This document shows, one piece after another, positions 1 through 8,126 of a DNA stretch of 64,000 nucleotides. The translations under genes were made by a program, and so were the position numbers. Each line of letters opens with the position of its first letter. Position 1 is the first letter of the stretch. The stretch is from contig CAYTGL010000001.1 of the NCBI GenBank assembly GCA_964437335.1, forward strand, positions 124,001 to 188,000. The letters run 5' to 3'. A model generated the notes under the pieces. The model searched no databases, was not told the DNA's origin, and saw only the letters and a program-made list of their open reading frames with translations. Origin of the DNA: JAITWN01 sp964437335. GTDB lineage: Bacteria; Pseudomonadota; Gammaproteobacteria; SZUA-140.

Positions 1-2
1 TG

Positions 3-536
3 AATGGCGGAAACGGGGTGCTCGACGAGGCGCGCAGCCTGCTGAAAGGTGCGGGCAAGGCCGTCGATGCCGCGCTCGCCTCGCTGCAGCAGATGGCCGA
101 GGCGGCGCAGTGCCAGCTCGCGACAATCAACCTGCATTTCGACCTCGCCGAACTGCGCGGCTATCGTTACCAGTCAGGCGTCGTGTTCGCGGCCTTCGTC
201 CCTGGTCATGGCTGGGAGATCGCGCGCGGCGGCCGCTATGACGAGATCGGTCGCTTCTTTGGCCGCCCTCGCCCTGCAACCGGCTTCAGTACCGATCTGA
301 AGACGCTGCTTGCGCTGGGTTCCCCCATCGCAGAATCCCGGGACGGCATCCTCGCGCCGCCTTGGAGCATGGACAACGAACTGCGGGAACTGATCCGGAA
401 GTTGCGCAAACAGGGAGAACGCGTAATCTACACGTTGCCGGGACAGCAGGCCGACGCAATGGCCATGGGGTGCGACCGCGTGATCGAGAAAAGGGACGGC
501 CGCTGGACGGTCATCGAGGGCGCTGAGTCACAATAA
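3..536 (+). CDS. hisZ: ATP phosphoribosyltransferase regulatory subunit HisZ (C-terminal part, 5' truncated)
   Basis: This is the C-terminal third of a class II tRNA-synthetase-like protein. The open frame runs in from the left edge, so the GTG at 18 is not a real start. The stretch FDLAELRGYRYQSGVVFAAF followed by ARGGRYDEIG and PATGFSTDLK is the HisZ signature, corresponding to the histidyl-tRNA synthetase motif 3 region. HisZ lacks aminoacylation activity and acts as the regulatory partner of the short HisG in the first step of histidine synthesis. Its position immediately upstream of purA is the common gammaproteobacterial order. Family assignment is confident; only the N-terminal portion is missing. 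Confidence 0.92.
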   Translation, partial: NGGNGVLDEARSLLKGAGKAVDAALASLQQMAEAAQCQLATINLHFDLAELRGYRYQSGVVFAAFVPGHGWEIARGGRYDEIGRFFGRPRPATGFSTDLKTLLALGSPIAESRDGILAPPWSMDNELRELIRKLRKQGERVIYTLPGQQADAMAMGCDRVIEKRDGRWTVIEGAESQ

Positions 537-584
537 TGATATGTAGCACATATAGACGGGCTTCCTTATAACATCAGGAATGAC

Positions 585-1892
585 ATGGGCAAGAAAGTCA
601 TCATCATAGGCACCCAGTGGGGTGACGAAGGCAAGGGCAAGATCGTCGATCTCCTGACCGAGCGCAGCGACGCCGTCGTGCGCTTCCAGGGCGGGCACAA
701 TGCCGGCCATACCCTCGTCATCAACGGCAAGAAGACCGTCCTGCACCTGATCCCGTCCGGCATGCTGCGCAAGAATGTACAGTGCATCATCGGCAACGGC
801 GTTGTGCTGTCGCCGACCGCGCTGGTCGAGGAACTCGACATGCTCGAGCGCCAGGGCATCCAGATCAAGGATCGCCTGTGGATCAGCGATGCGTGTCCGC
901 TGATCCTGCCCTGTCACGTCGCGCTTGATCATGCGCGTGAGACGGCACGCGGCGCGGCCGCGATCGGCACGACCGGGCGCGGCATTGGCCCGGCCTATGA
1001 AGACAAGGTCGCGCGGCGCAGCCTGCGTTTTGGCGACATGTTCCATCGCGAGCTGTTCGCCGCGAAGCTCGGCGAGCTGCTTAATTATCACAACTTCATG
1101 CTGCAGGAGTATTACAAGTCCGAGCCAATCGACTTCCAGAAGGTCCTCGACGAGATCATGGGTCTGCGCGAACGTCTGGAACCGCTGATCGCCGATGTCG
1201 CCGAGTTGATGCATCGCTATCACAAGGAAGACACCAGCGTCCTGTTCGAGGGAGCGCAAGGGACGATGCTCGACATCGACCACGGCACCTATCCGTTCGT
1301 CACCTCATCGAACACCGTTGCCGGCGGCGCCTCTACCGGCACCGGCCTCGGCCCGCTCGCTTTCGACAGCGTGCTCGGTATCACCAAGGCGTACACGACC
1401 CGGGTTGGTTCCGGGCCGTTTCCGACCGAGCTCGACGACGCGGTCGGCATGCATCTCGCGAGCAAGGGTCACGAGTTCGGCTCGACGACCGGCCGGCCGC
1501 GCCGCTGCGGCTGGTTCGACGCGGTGGCGCTGCGGCGCTCGGTGCAACTGAACAGCGTCACCAGTCTCTGCATCACCAAGCTCGACGTCCTCGATGGACT
1601 CGACACGATCCGGATCTGCATCGAGTACCGCTACAAGGACAAGGGTGGCAAGCCGCTCGGCGGCGCCACCTATCACAGCGGCGCCTCGGCCCTCGATGCC
1701 TGTGAGCCGGTTTATATCGACATGCCGGGCTGGAAGGAGTCGACGACCGGCGTGCAGCGGCTTGAAGACCTGCCCGCTGCTGCACGCGATTACCTGAAGC
1801 GCATCGAGGCGCTGGTCGAGACCCCGATCGACATCATCTCGACCGGGCCGGACCGGGTCGAGACCATCGTGCTGAGGCATCCATTTTCCTGA
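585..1892 (+). CDS. purA: Adenylosuccinate synthetase
   Basis: The protein has 435 residues, the usual family length. It joins IMP and aspartate using GTP to give adenylosuccinate, the committed step toward AMP, in the cytoplasm. The N-terminal GTP-binding loop GDEGKGK is at residues 13-19, GGHNAGHT with the catalytic histidine at 36-43, and the IMP-binding segment GTTGRGIGPAY near residue 130. It begins with ATG 48 bases after hisZ and reads in the same direction, so the two are probably cotranscribed. Nothing is truncated or unusual. Confidence 0.98.
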   Translation: MGKKVIIIGTQWGDEGKGKIVDLLTERSDAVVRFQGGHNAGHTLVINGKKTVLHLIPSGMLRKNVQCIIGNGVVLSPTALVEELDMLERQGIQIKDRLWISDACPLILPCHVALDHARETARGAAAIGTTGRGIGPAYEDKVARRSLRFGDMFHRELFAAKLGELLNYHNFMLQEYYKSEPIDFQKVLDEIMGLRERLEPLIADVAELMHRYHKEDTSVLFEGAQGTMLDIDHGTYPFVTSSNTVAGGASTGTGLGPLAFDSVLGITKAYTTRVGSGPFPTELDDAVGMHLASKGHEFGSTTGRPRRCGWFDAVALRRSVQLNSVTSLCITKLDVLDGLDTIRICIEYRYKDKGGKPLGGATYHSGASALDACEPVYIDMPGWKESTTGVQRLEDLPAAARDYLKRIEALVETPIDIISTGPDRVETIVLRHPFS

Positions 1893-1922
1893 CACGGGTG
1901 CCGCCCGCGCCGGATTGCCCCT

Positions 1923-2798
1923 TCATCCCTCCCGCAGGGAAAGGATGTAATGCACCAGGTCCCAGACCTGTTCCTCAGTTCCCTTGAAGGCATCCGCATA
2001 GCCCGGCATCGGCGTGCCATCCAGGCCGGTCATCAGCGTGCGATAGATATCTTCAGGTGAATGGCCGTTGCCGAATGTCTCCGGCCGGGTCAAGTCCATC
2101 GGCATGACAGACAGTCCGCGCTGATCCAGCATGTGAGCCATGGATTTCCGGCCGTCCGCGCCATGGCAGGTCGCGCAACCGAGTTCTTCATAGAGACGCT
2201 TGCCGCGTCGCATGCTGTCGGGCGTTTGGGCTGCCGCGCCCGGATAGTCGGGCCAGGTGATCGTCGACTCCGTCGCAAGGGGCGTCGGGATGAATGTCGC
2301 CGCTATATAGGCTGCGACCTGGCGGATGCCGTTCTCCCCGAGATTGCGGTAGGACGGCATGAAACCCGGAATGCCATGGCGGATGGTTCGCATCAGATCG
2401 GTGAGCAGCGGCGCTTGTCCGGAATGGGTCGAGCGGAACTTGAAGGTCGCGGCAGTCAGATTGTTTGGCCGCGGATGCGAATAGGGCCCGAGATAGATAG
2501 CGGCCCCGCCATCCCCGCGACCCTGACTGCCGTGGCAGAAGATGCAACTCATTTCGTAGATCATCCTGCCGGCGTCGAGGTCAGCCTCCGTGATTCGTGG
2601 CCCTGCTGCGGGCTCGTTTGCATCTGACCGGCCATCATGGGCGGCGGGTGCATGCGCGGGGTCGGTCACAGGCGGTTGAGCATCATGGCCGCCATGTTGA
2701 GCTTCGGTCTGTGCGGTGATGCTGCCCGGCAACAGCAGCAGTGACAGGGCGATCGGTAGCCAGCTCAATGCGGCCGGCGGGATCTTCAGATGTCGCAT
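1923..2798 (-). CDS. Exported diheme cytochrome c
   Basis: A 291-residue protein with an N-terminal signal peptide (hydrophobic core about residues 10-30, cleavage near ITAQ-TE), then a His/Pro/Ala-rich linker and two class I cytochrome c domains. Heme-binding motifs are CIFCH at 85-89 and CATCH at 208-212. GFMPSY near residue 146 and MPMDL or MPGY in the second half offer candidate axial methionines. It starts at ATG 2798 with a strong GAGAGGAGA ribosome site. It lies 32 bases downstream of the heme-porin gene on the same strand. By layout and domain count it could be a periplasmic electron acceptor of that protein (inference); a nitrite-oxidase- or oxidase-type accessory cytochrome is an alternative. 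Confidence 0.85.
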   Translation of the reverse strand: MRHLKIPPAALSWLPIALSLLLLPGSITAQTEAQHGGHDAQPPVTDPAHAPAAHDGRSDANEPAAGPRITEADLDAGRMIYEMSCIFCHGSQGRGDGGAAIYLGPYSHPRPNNLTAATFKFRSTHSGQAPLLTDLMRTIRHGIPGFMPSYRNLGENGIRQVAAYIAATFIPTPLATESTITWPDYPGAAAQTPDSMRRGKRLYEELGCATCHGADGRKSMAHMLDQRGLSVMPMDLTRPETFGNGHSPEDIYRTLMTGLDGTPMPGYADAFKGTEEQVWDLVHYILSLREG

Positions 2799-2830
2799 AG
2801 GGTTGTCTCCTCTCTGTAACGTCCTGGCAC

Positions 2831-4201
2831 TCAGAACACCAGATCGACGCCGGCGGCGATCAGGTGACGGAAGTTTTGCAGCGGGTTGTCGCTGACCGTG
2901 CCGGTGTTGTAGCTCTCGCGCAGATAGAACGACAAGTTGTCGCGCAGGTAGTAGCGTCCCTGCAGGGACAGGACCCGGCCATCGGCCTTCTGGTCGAGGA
3001 AGCCGCCGGCGTCCATGCGGTCATAGCGCAGGGACAGCAGCCAGGCATCGGTCGCTAGCCAGTCAGCCTGGGCGGTCAGGCCGGAGGCGCTGTCGTCGAA
3101 TGGGGCGATGCCGTTCGGGAGCGCGCGGACGCGGTCGCGGATCAGCGCGCCGTAGAAATCGAAATGACGATATCTCAGATTCGCGGCGACGCCGGTGCGC
3201 AGCCAGTCGATCAGTTCGTCCTCGATGCGCGCGGTCTCGAAACCCCATTGCGCGAGGGCAGAAACACTGCCCGACACGTAGCGCTCGCCGCCGAAGTTCA
3301 TTCGGGCCATCAGGTAAGGGTCCTTCTTCTGAGTGGTGTCGCTGTTTCCGGCATCGAGTCCTTGCATGATCCCGGTCTGGATCAGGAAGCGGTCGATCAT
3401 CATGTGGACATCGACGCCGGCGGCGCCGGCGGTGTTGTAGAGCACCGGCTTTGTCACCTCGACTTCCTCGCCATCACCCGTTTGTATTCCGAAAAACTTC
3501 GCGCCGAACGCATAGGGTGTCAGCGAGAAGCGGCTCATCTCGCCTGCGGTTTCACGTCGCGGAAACCGGATCATCAACTGGCGATTGGTCGGATACGAGA
3601 AATTCGTCGATGGATCGATCTTGCCGGCCATGATCATCGGGCCCATGATCATCGGGCCGCGTTTGGCATGACCACCATGACCGCTGTCGCCGGGATCCGC
3701 GGTCCGGCGCCACAGCGATTCGAGATTGGCCATGACAAAGAATTCGTGACCGATTCCGAAATCGGATTCATCGCCGCCGAAGGTGAAAAAGTAGCTAATA
3801 TCGTCGGTCAGCGTACCGGCCAGATACAGTTCCACGTCCTGTGGATAGCTCAGGTCGGTTTCGGCGGCGTCCGCCCCGGCCACGGTCTCGACGACGTTGC
3901 CGCTTGCCCGCAGTGCGAAGATGTTCAGCAGGTCGGCCTCGGTCCAGACATGGCCGACCTGGCGCTTCCTGTGACGCTCGCCATCCCGGATCGACGGGAT
4001 GCGGAAACCTGCCATATGGAAGGCCTCGCCAAAATCGTTGAGCCGAGGCGGCTTGGTGTGACAGGCGGTGCAGGTCAGGTTGTGCTTGCGTGCGAAGGCC
4101 GGGATCGCGTCGGCAGACGCGGGATACAGCGTCGCCGCGACGATTCCGGCGAGCAGGATCGCGAACGCCGCAAGTTGACGTGAGGAAAACATCGATTGCA
4201 T
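2831..4201 (-). CDS. Outer-membrane monoheme cytochrome-porin fusion, Cyc2-like
   Basis: About 456 residues from ATG 4201, chosen because a GGAGT site lies 8 bases upstream (an in-frame GTG at 4210 is less likely). A signal peptide is followed at once by FARKHNLTCTACHTKPPRLN, a single CxxCH heme motif with a conserved Pro-Arg-Leu-Asn-Asp-Phe-Gly run. The remaining roughly 390 residues alternate hydrophobic and polar residues and end in ...VDLVF, a C-terminal phenylalanine typical of beta-barrel outer-membrane proteins. A heme head plus porin of this length is the architecture of Cyc2, the outer-membrane Fe(II) oxidase. The same architecture also occurs in uncharacterised porin-cytochromes, so the substrate is not established. 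Confidence 0.7.
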   Translation of the reverse strand: MQSMFSSRQLAAFAILLAGIVAATLYPASADAIPAFARKHNLTCTACHTKPPRLNDFGEAFHMAGFRIPSIRDGERHRKRQVGHVWTEADLLNIFALRASGNVVETVAGADAAETDLSYPQDVELYLAGTLTDDISYFFTFGGDESDFGIGHEFFVMANLESLWRRTADPGDSGHGGHAKRGPMIMGPMIMAGKIDPSTNFSYPTNRQLMIRFPRRETAGEMSRFSLTPYAFGAKFFGIQTGDGEEVEVTKPVLYNTAGAAGVDVHMMIDRFLIQTGIMQGLDAGNSDTTQKKDPYLMARMNFGGERYVSGSVSALAQWGFETARIEDELIDWLRTGVAANLRYRHFDFYGALIRDRVRALPNGIAPFDDSASGLTAQADWLATDAWLLSLRYDRMDAGGFLDQKADGRVLSLQGRYYLRDNLSFYLRESYNTGTVSDNPLQNFRHLIAAGVDLVF

Positions 4202-4276
4202 TGTGAACACTCCGATTGCCCTGTGACAGCATGGCGCCGGGCTCGTGTGAAACCGGCGGATGCACTAACCCCCTGG

Positions 4277-4711
4277 TCACAGGGTAATGGGAGGTCGATA
4301 GGGCGCAGCGGAGGTGCGGGAAAGCAGGGATTCGAGGCTGAACAGCAGCACGCTTGAAAGTGACAATGCCTTCGGGTCAGCGGCGCTGTTCAGCAGGATC
4401 GATGCGCAACTGCCGATGCAACACAGGCAGCTATGGTCGTCGTCACAGGCGGACTCGATGTCGGCCTTGACGGCCAGCCCCGCTGCGGCAGCGTGCTGAT
4501 GCAGCGATTCATGCTGAACATCGGCCGGGACGCGCTGGGTTATCGCGTGACTTTCATGAACTGATACGGCAGGAACTGACATGGCGGGAGCCGACACGGA
4601 AGGATGTATGGCATGATTTCCCATTGCCGCGAGCGCCAGCACACTCTGGGACAGGAATGCGAGCAGTGTCACGATCGCCGCGACTTTTCTGGTTGCCCGC
4701 CTGAAGGTCAT
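4277..4711 (-). CDS. Small exported Cys/His-rich protein, possibly metal-responsive
   Basis: A 144-residue protein with an N-terminal hydrophobic segment (ATRKVAAIVTLLAFLSQSVLALA), a His/Met-rich middle, and the cysteine cluster CDDDHSCLCCIGSCAS around residues 88-103. A second hydrophobic stretch follows near residues 110-130. The pattern resembles the CopL / DUF2946-type small periplasmic proteins found beside copper or cytochrome genes, but I cannot assign a family with certainty. It is the first gene of the leftward cluster with the heme-porin (76 bases downstream) and the diheme cytochrome, so coexpression is likely. No catalytic motif is visible. Confidence 0.6.
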   Translation of the reverse strand: MTFRRATRKVAAIVTLLAFLSQSVLALAAMGNHAIHPSVSAPAMSVPAVSVHESHAITQRVPADVQHESLHQHAAAAGLAVKADIESACDDDHSCLCCIGSCASILLNSAADPKALSLSSVLLFSLESLLSRTSAAPYRPPITL

Positions 4712-4806
4712 GCTAATCTCATTCTTGCCTGGTGAAAGATTGACCGCTCATCAGATCAAGCAATTGTAGCTCAATTTATCGACACGATCACAAGGATTCC
4801 TTGACC

Positions 4807-6339
4807 ATGCCCGGACGAGCCCCCCGCCTGCTCGAGCGCCTGGAGCGCGCCGGCAATGCGTTGCCGCATCCGGCGATTCTGTTCGCATTGGCGCTGTTGC
4901 TGATCATGTTGCTGTCGCAGATCGCGGCCTGGGCAGGCTGGTCGGTCGAGCGGCCGGCGCCGGATGGCGTCGGGACCATCACTGTCACCGCGAAGGGCCT
5001 GTTCGAGAACGACGGCCTTTGGTGGCTGTTCTCGACGATGGTCGAGAATTTCATCACCTTCCCGCCGCTCGGCATCGTGCTGGTCGCGATGTTCGGTGTC
5101 GGCCTCGCCGAGCGCAGCGGCCTGTTGCCGGCGCTGATCGAAAGGGCGTTACGCGTGACGCCGCAGGGCCTGCTGACGCCGTCGGTCGTTTTCATCGGCA
5201 TCATGTCATCGATAGCGCTCGATGCGGGCTATGTCGTGCTGCCGCCGCTCGCGGCCGCACTGTACCATGCCGCGGGCCGCCCGCCGCTCGCGGGCCTCGC
5301 GGCGGCCTTTGCCGGGGTATCGGGCGGATTCAGCGCGAACCTGTTCATCACCGGGCTCGATCCGCTATTGGCCGGCTTCACCCAGACCGGGGCGCAGATC
5401 CTGGCGCCCGACTACCGGGTCGCCGTGACCGCGAACTGGTGGTTGATGATCGTCTCGACCTTCGTGTTGACCGCGGTCGGCTGGTGGGTCACGGCGCGTT
5501 ACATCGAGCCCCGCTTCGCAGGCAACCTGTCGCCAGCTGAGATGCCGCCCGAACCGGATGCGCTTGCAACGACGCAGACCACCGGCGCCGATGTCACGCG
5601 CGCGCTGCGGGCGGCCGGGATCGCATTCGCGCTTTCGCTCGCGGCCGTGCTGTTGCTGGTCCTGGTCCCGGGCGCACCTCTGCACGGGCAGGGGGAGCAT
5701 TTCCCGCGCTGGGTCGAGGCGATGATCCCGCTGCTGTTCCTGGTCTTCCTTGCGCCGGGTCTCGCCTACGGGATCGTCGCCGGCACGATCCGCAGCGATC
5801 GGGATGTTGCCCGGATGATGTCCGAGACGATAGCGGCGCTTGCGCCGTATATCGTGCTCGCCTTCTTTGCCGCGCAGTTCATCGCGGCGTTTCGCTACAG
5901 TGAACTCGGGTTGCTGCTTGCGATCACCGGCGGCGAGTGGCTCGCGACACTGCCGCTGCCGGCGACTACCTTGATTCTTGCCTTTATCGTCATGGTCATG
6001 GTGGCGGATCTGTTTATCGGCTCGGCGTCGGCCAAGTACGCATTCTTCGCTCCGGTCTTCGTCCCGATGCTGATGCAGGTCGGCATCAGCCCGGAACTGA
6101 CGCAGGCCGCATATCGCATCGGCGATTCGATTGCCAATGTCGTGACGCCGCTGAATCCCTACTGGGTGATCATCCTCGCCTTCGTCCAGCGCTGGCGTCC
6201 ACAAGCCGGTGTCGGAACCCTGCTCGCACTGATGATCCCGTACTCGATCGCATTCGCGCTGGCGTGGCCGCTGCTGCTGATGCTGTGGATGCTGACCGGG
6301 TTGCCGCTGGGACCGGGTGGGGGGCTGGCTTGGCCATGA
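4807..6339 (+). CDS. AbgT-family transporter
   Basis: A polytopic inner-membrane protein of 510 residues with about a dozen hydrophobic segments. LERAGNALPHPAILF at the N-terminus, GIMSSIALDAGYVVLPPLAA in the middle and YRIGDSIANVVTPLNPYWVI near the C-terminus are hallmarks of the AbgT family. Characterised members import p-aminobenzoyl-glutamate or export sulfonamide antimetabolites. The ATG at 4807 is preferred because an AAGGA site lies 10 bases upstream; the in-frame TTG at 4801 would leave only 4. It is divergent from the cytochrome cluster. No folate or aminobenzoyl-hydrolase gene is nearby, so the substrate is unknown. Confidence 0.85.
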   Translation: MPGRAPRLLERLERAGNALPHPAILFALALLLIMLLSQIAAWAGWSVERPAPDGVGTITVTAKGLFENDGLWWLFSTMVENFITFPPLGIVLVAMFGVGLAERSGLLPALIERALRVTPQGLLTPSVVFIGIMSSIALDAGYVVLPPLAAALYHAAGRPPLAGLAAAFAGVSGGFSANLFITGLDPLLAGFTQTGAQILAPDYRVAVTANWWLMIVSTFVLTAVGWWVTARYIEPRFAGNLSPAEMPPEPDALATTQTTGADVTRALRAAGIAFALSLAAVLLLVLVPGAPLHGQGEHFPRWVEAMIPLLFLVFLAPGLAYGIVAGTIRSDRDVARMMSETIAALAPYIVLAFFAAQFIAAFRYSELGLLLAITGGEWLATLPLPATTLILAFIVMVMVADLFIGSASAKYAFFAPVFVPMLMQVGISPELTQAAYRIGDSIANVVTPLNPYWVIILAFVQRWRPQAGVGTLLALMIPYSIAFALAWPLLLMLWMLTGLPLGPGGGLAWP

Positions 6340-6583
6340 TCTTGCCCGGAGACTAAGTGCTGCACGCGCCTATGAAACGTGGGTGTCCGCAGTGTAGGGA
6401 AGCAAGAGGTACGAAGTAAGAAGGCAGCAACCTGCTTTATAACATGGGGCAAGATCAGGCGCCCCAATTTGATCTAGACGTTGTCTACCGCACTGACTCC
6501 CCTGGCTGTTCATGATGTAATGATCAAGTTGATTTAAGGTCTGCGCCAGATGCGCGGTTTGAAGTACAAAGGAGGTATTTTGT

Positions 6584-7069
6584 ATGGCTACCAAAGCTTT
6601 TGACATTTCACGTGCGAATCAGAACCAGGGATTGGCGGATCGCGTATTGCGAGTATTAATCGGATTCGCGATGCTGGGCGGCGGCGCGGCTTATGTCTCG
6701 ATGGGTGAAGGATTCGCTTCATTTGCTGGGATTGCGCCATCAGTGCTTGTGCTGATGTCGGCATCGGTCTATCCAATATTGACGGGCACAATCGGGTGGG
6801 ATCCCATATATCACCTGTTGGGCATCAGAACCTGCAGTGACAGCGGCAGAAACGCATGCGGTACTTTGCCCTACCAGATCGAGGCCGCGCTGGGCAAGGA
6901 ACCCAAGTATTGTGAACCCAACGACCAGCATAGCTTGGAGGGTTGCCATGACAATCCTGAACCCCTGCCCAAGCATGCGCTCTGGCGTGTTGATCAGAGT
7001 CCGATGCTTTCTCCTACTGACGCCGACATGGACAGGTTTGCCGTCAGGGAAAAAAGGCTGAAGTTGTAA
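6584..7069 (+). CDS. DUF2892 (YgaP-like) membrane protein with Cys-containing C-terminal tail
   Basis: A 161-residue protein. Residues 15-80 form the two-helix DUF2892 / YgaP membrane domain: RVLRVLIGFAMLGGGAAY, then YPILTGTIGWDPIYHLLGIRTC. The C-terminal half (about residues 85-161) is soluble and has four further cysteines (CSDSGRNAC, KYCEP, EGCHD). It starts at ATG 6584 behind a strong AAAGGAGG at 6568-6575. In E. coli the domain is fused to a rhodanese; here no rhodanese motif is present, so the function is unknown. A rho-independent terminator follows 24 bases downstream, making this a single-gene unit. Confidence 0.72.
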   Translation: MATKAFDISRANQNQGLADRVLRVLIGFAMLGGGAAYVSMGEGFASFAGIAPSVLVLMSASVYPILTGTIGWDPIYHLLGIRTCSDSGRNACGTLPYQIEAALGKEPKYCEPNDQHSLEGCHDNPEPLPKHALWRVDQSPMLSPTDADMDRFAVREKRLKL

Positions 7070-7092
7070 TAGTAACCAGTTGTTTCAACAAC

Positions 7093-7129
7093 AGCCCCGG
7101 TCATGCTGTAACGACCGGGGCTTTTTTTC
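7093..7129 (+). terminator. Rho-independent terminator after the DUF2892 gene
   Basis: A perfect 10-bp stem AGCCCCGGTC / GACCGGGGCT with a 10-base loop, followed by a run of seven T, starting 24 bases after the stop codon. Confidence 0.93.
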
Positions 7130-7256
7130 GACTGACTACGAGAAAACTACATGCTTATGAAATGGAAAATAGCGATCGGGTGAGGTGAATGTCACACCCG
7201 GTCAACTATGAGTATGATTGATCGTGGTATCGATTACCTTCTGGGCCTGCAACCAA

Positions 7257-7439
7257 TCATGGACTGGGTTCACCGCCTTCGAAATGACGGTGCTCCGCGA
7301 TGAAATAAGCGGCTTCCGCGATCATATGCCTGCGTTGTCCTTGGGTAATCTCTGCCGATGCATCCGGATGCCTCCGGGACTTTGAACTCTTTCCAATTTC
7401 ATAGGAATGAGACTTTGATTCACTGGTTTGAGTGGCCAT
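7257..7439 (-). CDS. DUF2934-type small protein
   Basis: A 60-residue protein whose C-terminal half, GQRRHMIAEAAYFIAEHRHF, matches the DUF2934 pattern (R-x2-IAE-AAY-x2-AE-x-RGF). The same motif occurs in the 86-residue protein at 9558-9818. Start is ATG 7439 with AGGAAC upstream. Such proteins are small, basic, usually monocistronic and of unknown function. It points away from the phosphate-type porin that sits between the two copies. Confidence 0.65.
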   Translation of the reverse strand: MATQTSESKSHSYEIGKSSKSRRHPDASAEITQGQRRHMIAEAAYFIAEHRHFEGGEPSP

Positions 7440-8126
7440 AAATGTTCCTGCTGTTAGATTGATGACGCAATGGCATAAATGCCGCTGTACTTGGAACGCA
7501 TGAGTGGTTATATGAACTTACACTCATGCATTTTATTGGGTGGACCGATGAGCCACCAGTCGCGAAGAAAGGGCACAAATCTCCTGATGGCTACAGCAAG
7601 GTAAATCTATATTAATTTCGTACATCCCTGATATATTCCCAGCGGATGTGGCGACAAGAGGCGTTCGCGCCCTTGTATCGCACTCGATGGCTCATCGGTG
7701 GCAGGATGTTATAGTTTATTACTCGCAAGGTCTGTTCGGTATTTAACATACTGTTACGCGAGATGGACTTGCCTCGATCGGGAAGACACTCAGCCTAGTT
7801 TCGCCATCTGCGCTTCATATCAAATTGGGGAAGGCTCGTTTGACCATGGGCATGTCAGTGTCCGTGTGCATCAGTAAGATCAAATAAGTCTGGCCCCTTT
7901 GATTATCTGAGCCCGTTGTTTTTCCGCGACACCATTGCCGCTTTAACCAAATTGTCATGGTCCTGTCACGGCACTGTCATGCAGCGTACCTACACTCGCT
8001 GCTGCAATCGTTGCTATGGATATTCACCTTACACCGATTATCTGGAGAGTTTTCATGAGCAAAACAACGATGTCGGCCTTTACGCCGAATAACAGCGGAT
8101 CAGCACACAAGAACCGGGAGGATTCA
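7440..8126. other. Long intergenic region upstream of the porin gene
   Basis: 687 bases, noticeably more AT-rich than the surroundings. Apart from the Pho-box promoter at 7952-7996, I see no coding potential, tRNA or strong hairpin. It separates a leftward DUF2934 gene from a rightward porin, so it also holds the promoter of the former. Two in-frame alternative ATG codons for the porin lie inside (8016, and 8055 with a GGAGAG site). Confidence 0.6.
7952..7996 (+). promoter_or_regulatory. Tandem Pho box and -10 element (PhoB-dependent promoter)
   Basis: Three direct 7-mers at exactly 11-base spacing: TTGTCAT (7952-7958), CTGTCAC (7963-7969) and CTGTCAT (7974-7980). This is the PhoB binding pattern. 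A TACACT -10 hexamer begins at 7991, 10 bases after the last repeat, which is the usual Pho-promoter spacing with the box replacing the -35. The downstream gene is an OprP/OprO-like porin, consistent with phosphate-starvation control. Confidence 0.85.

Noticed and set aside
3164..4183. Long plus-strand frame opposite the heme-porin gene
   Set aside because: Shadow of the real minus-strand gene, without start signal or recognisable domains. Similar long antisense frames opposite acs, mfd, thrS and rplT/pheS were rejected for the same reason.
6520..6540. FNR-like TTGAT/ATCAA sequences before the DUF2892 gene
   Set aside because: Half-sites are in the wrong order and spacing for an FNR/Anr box.
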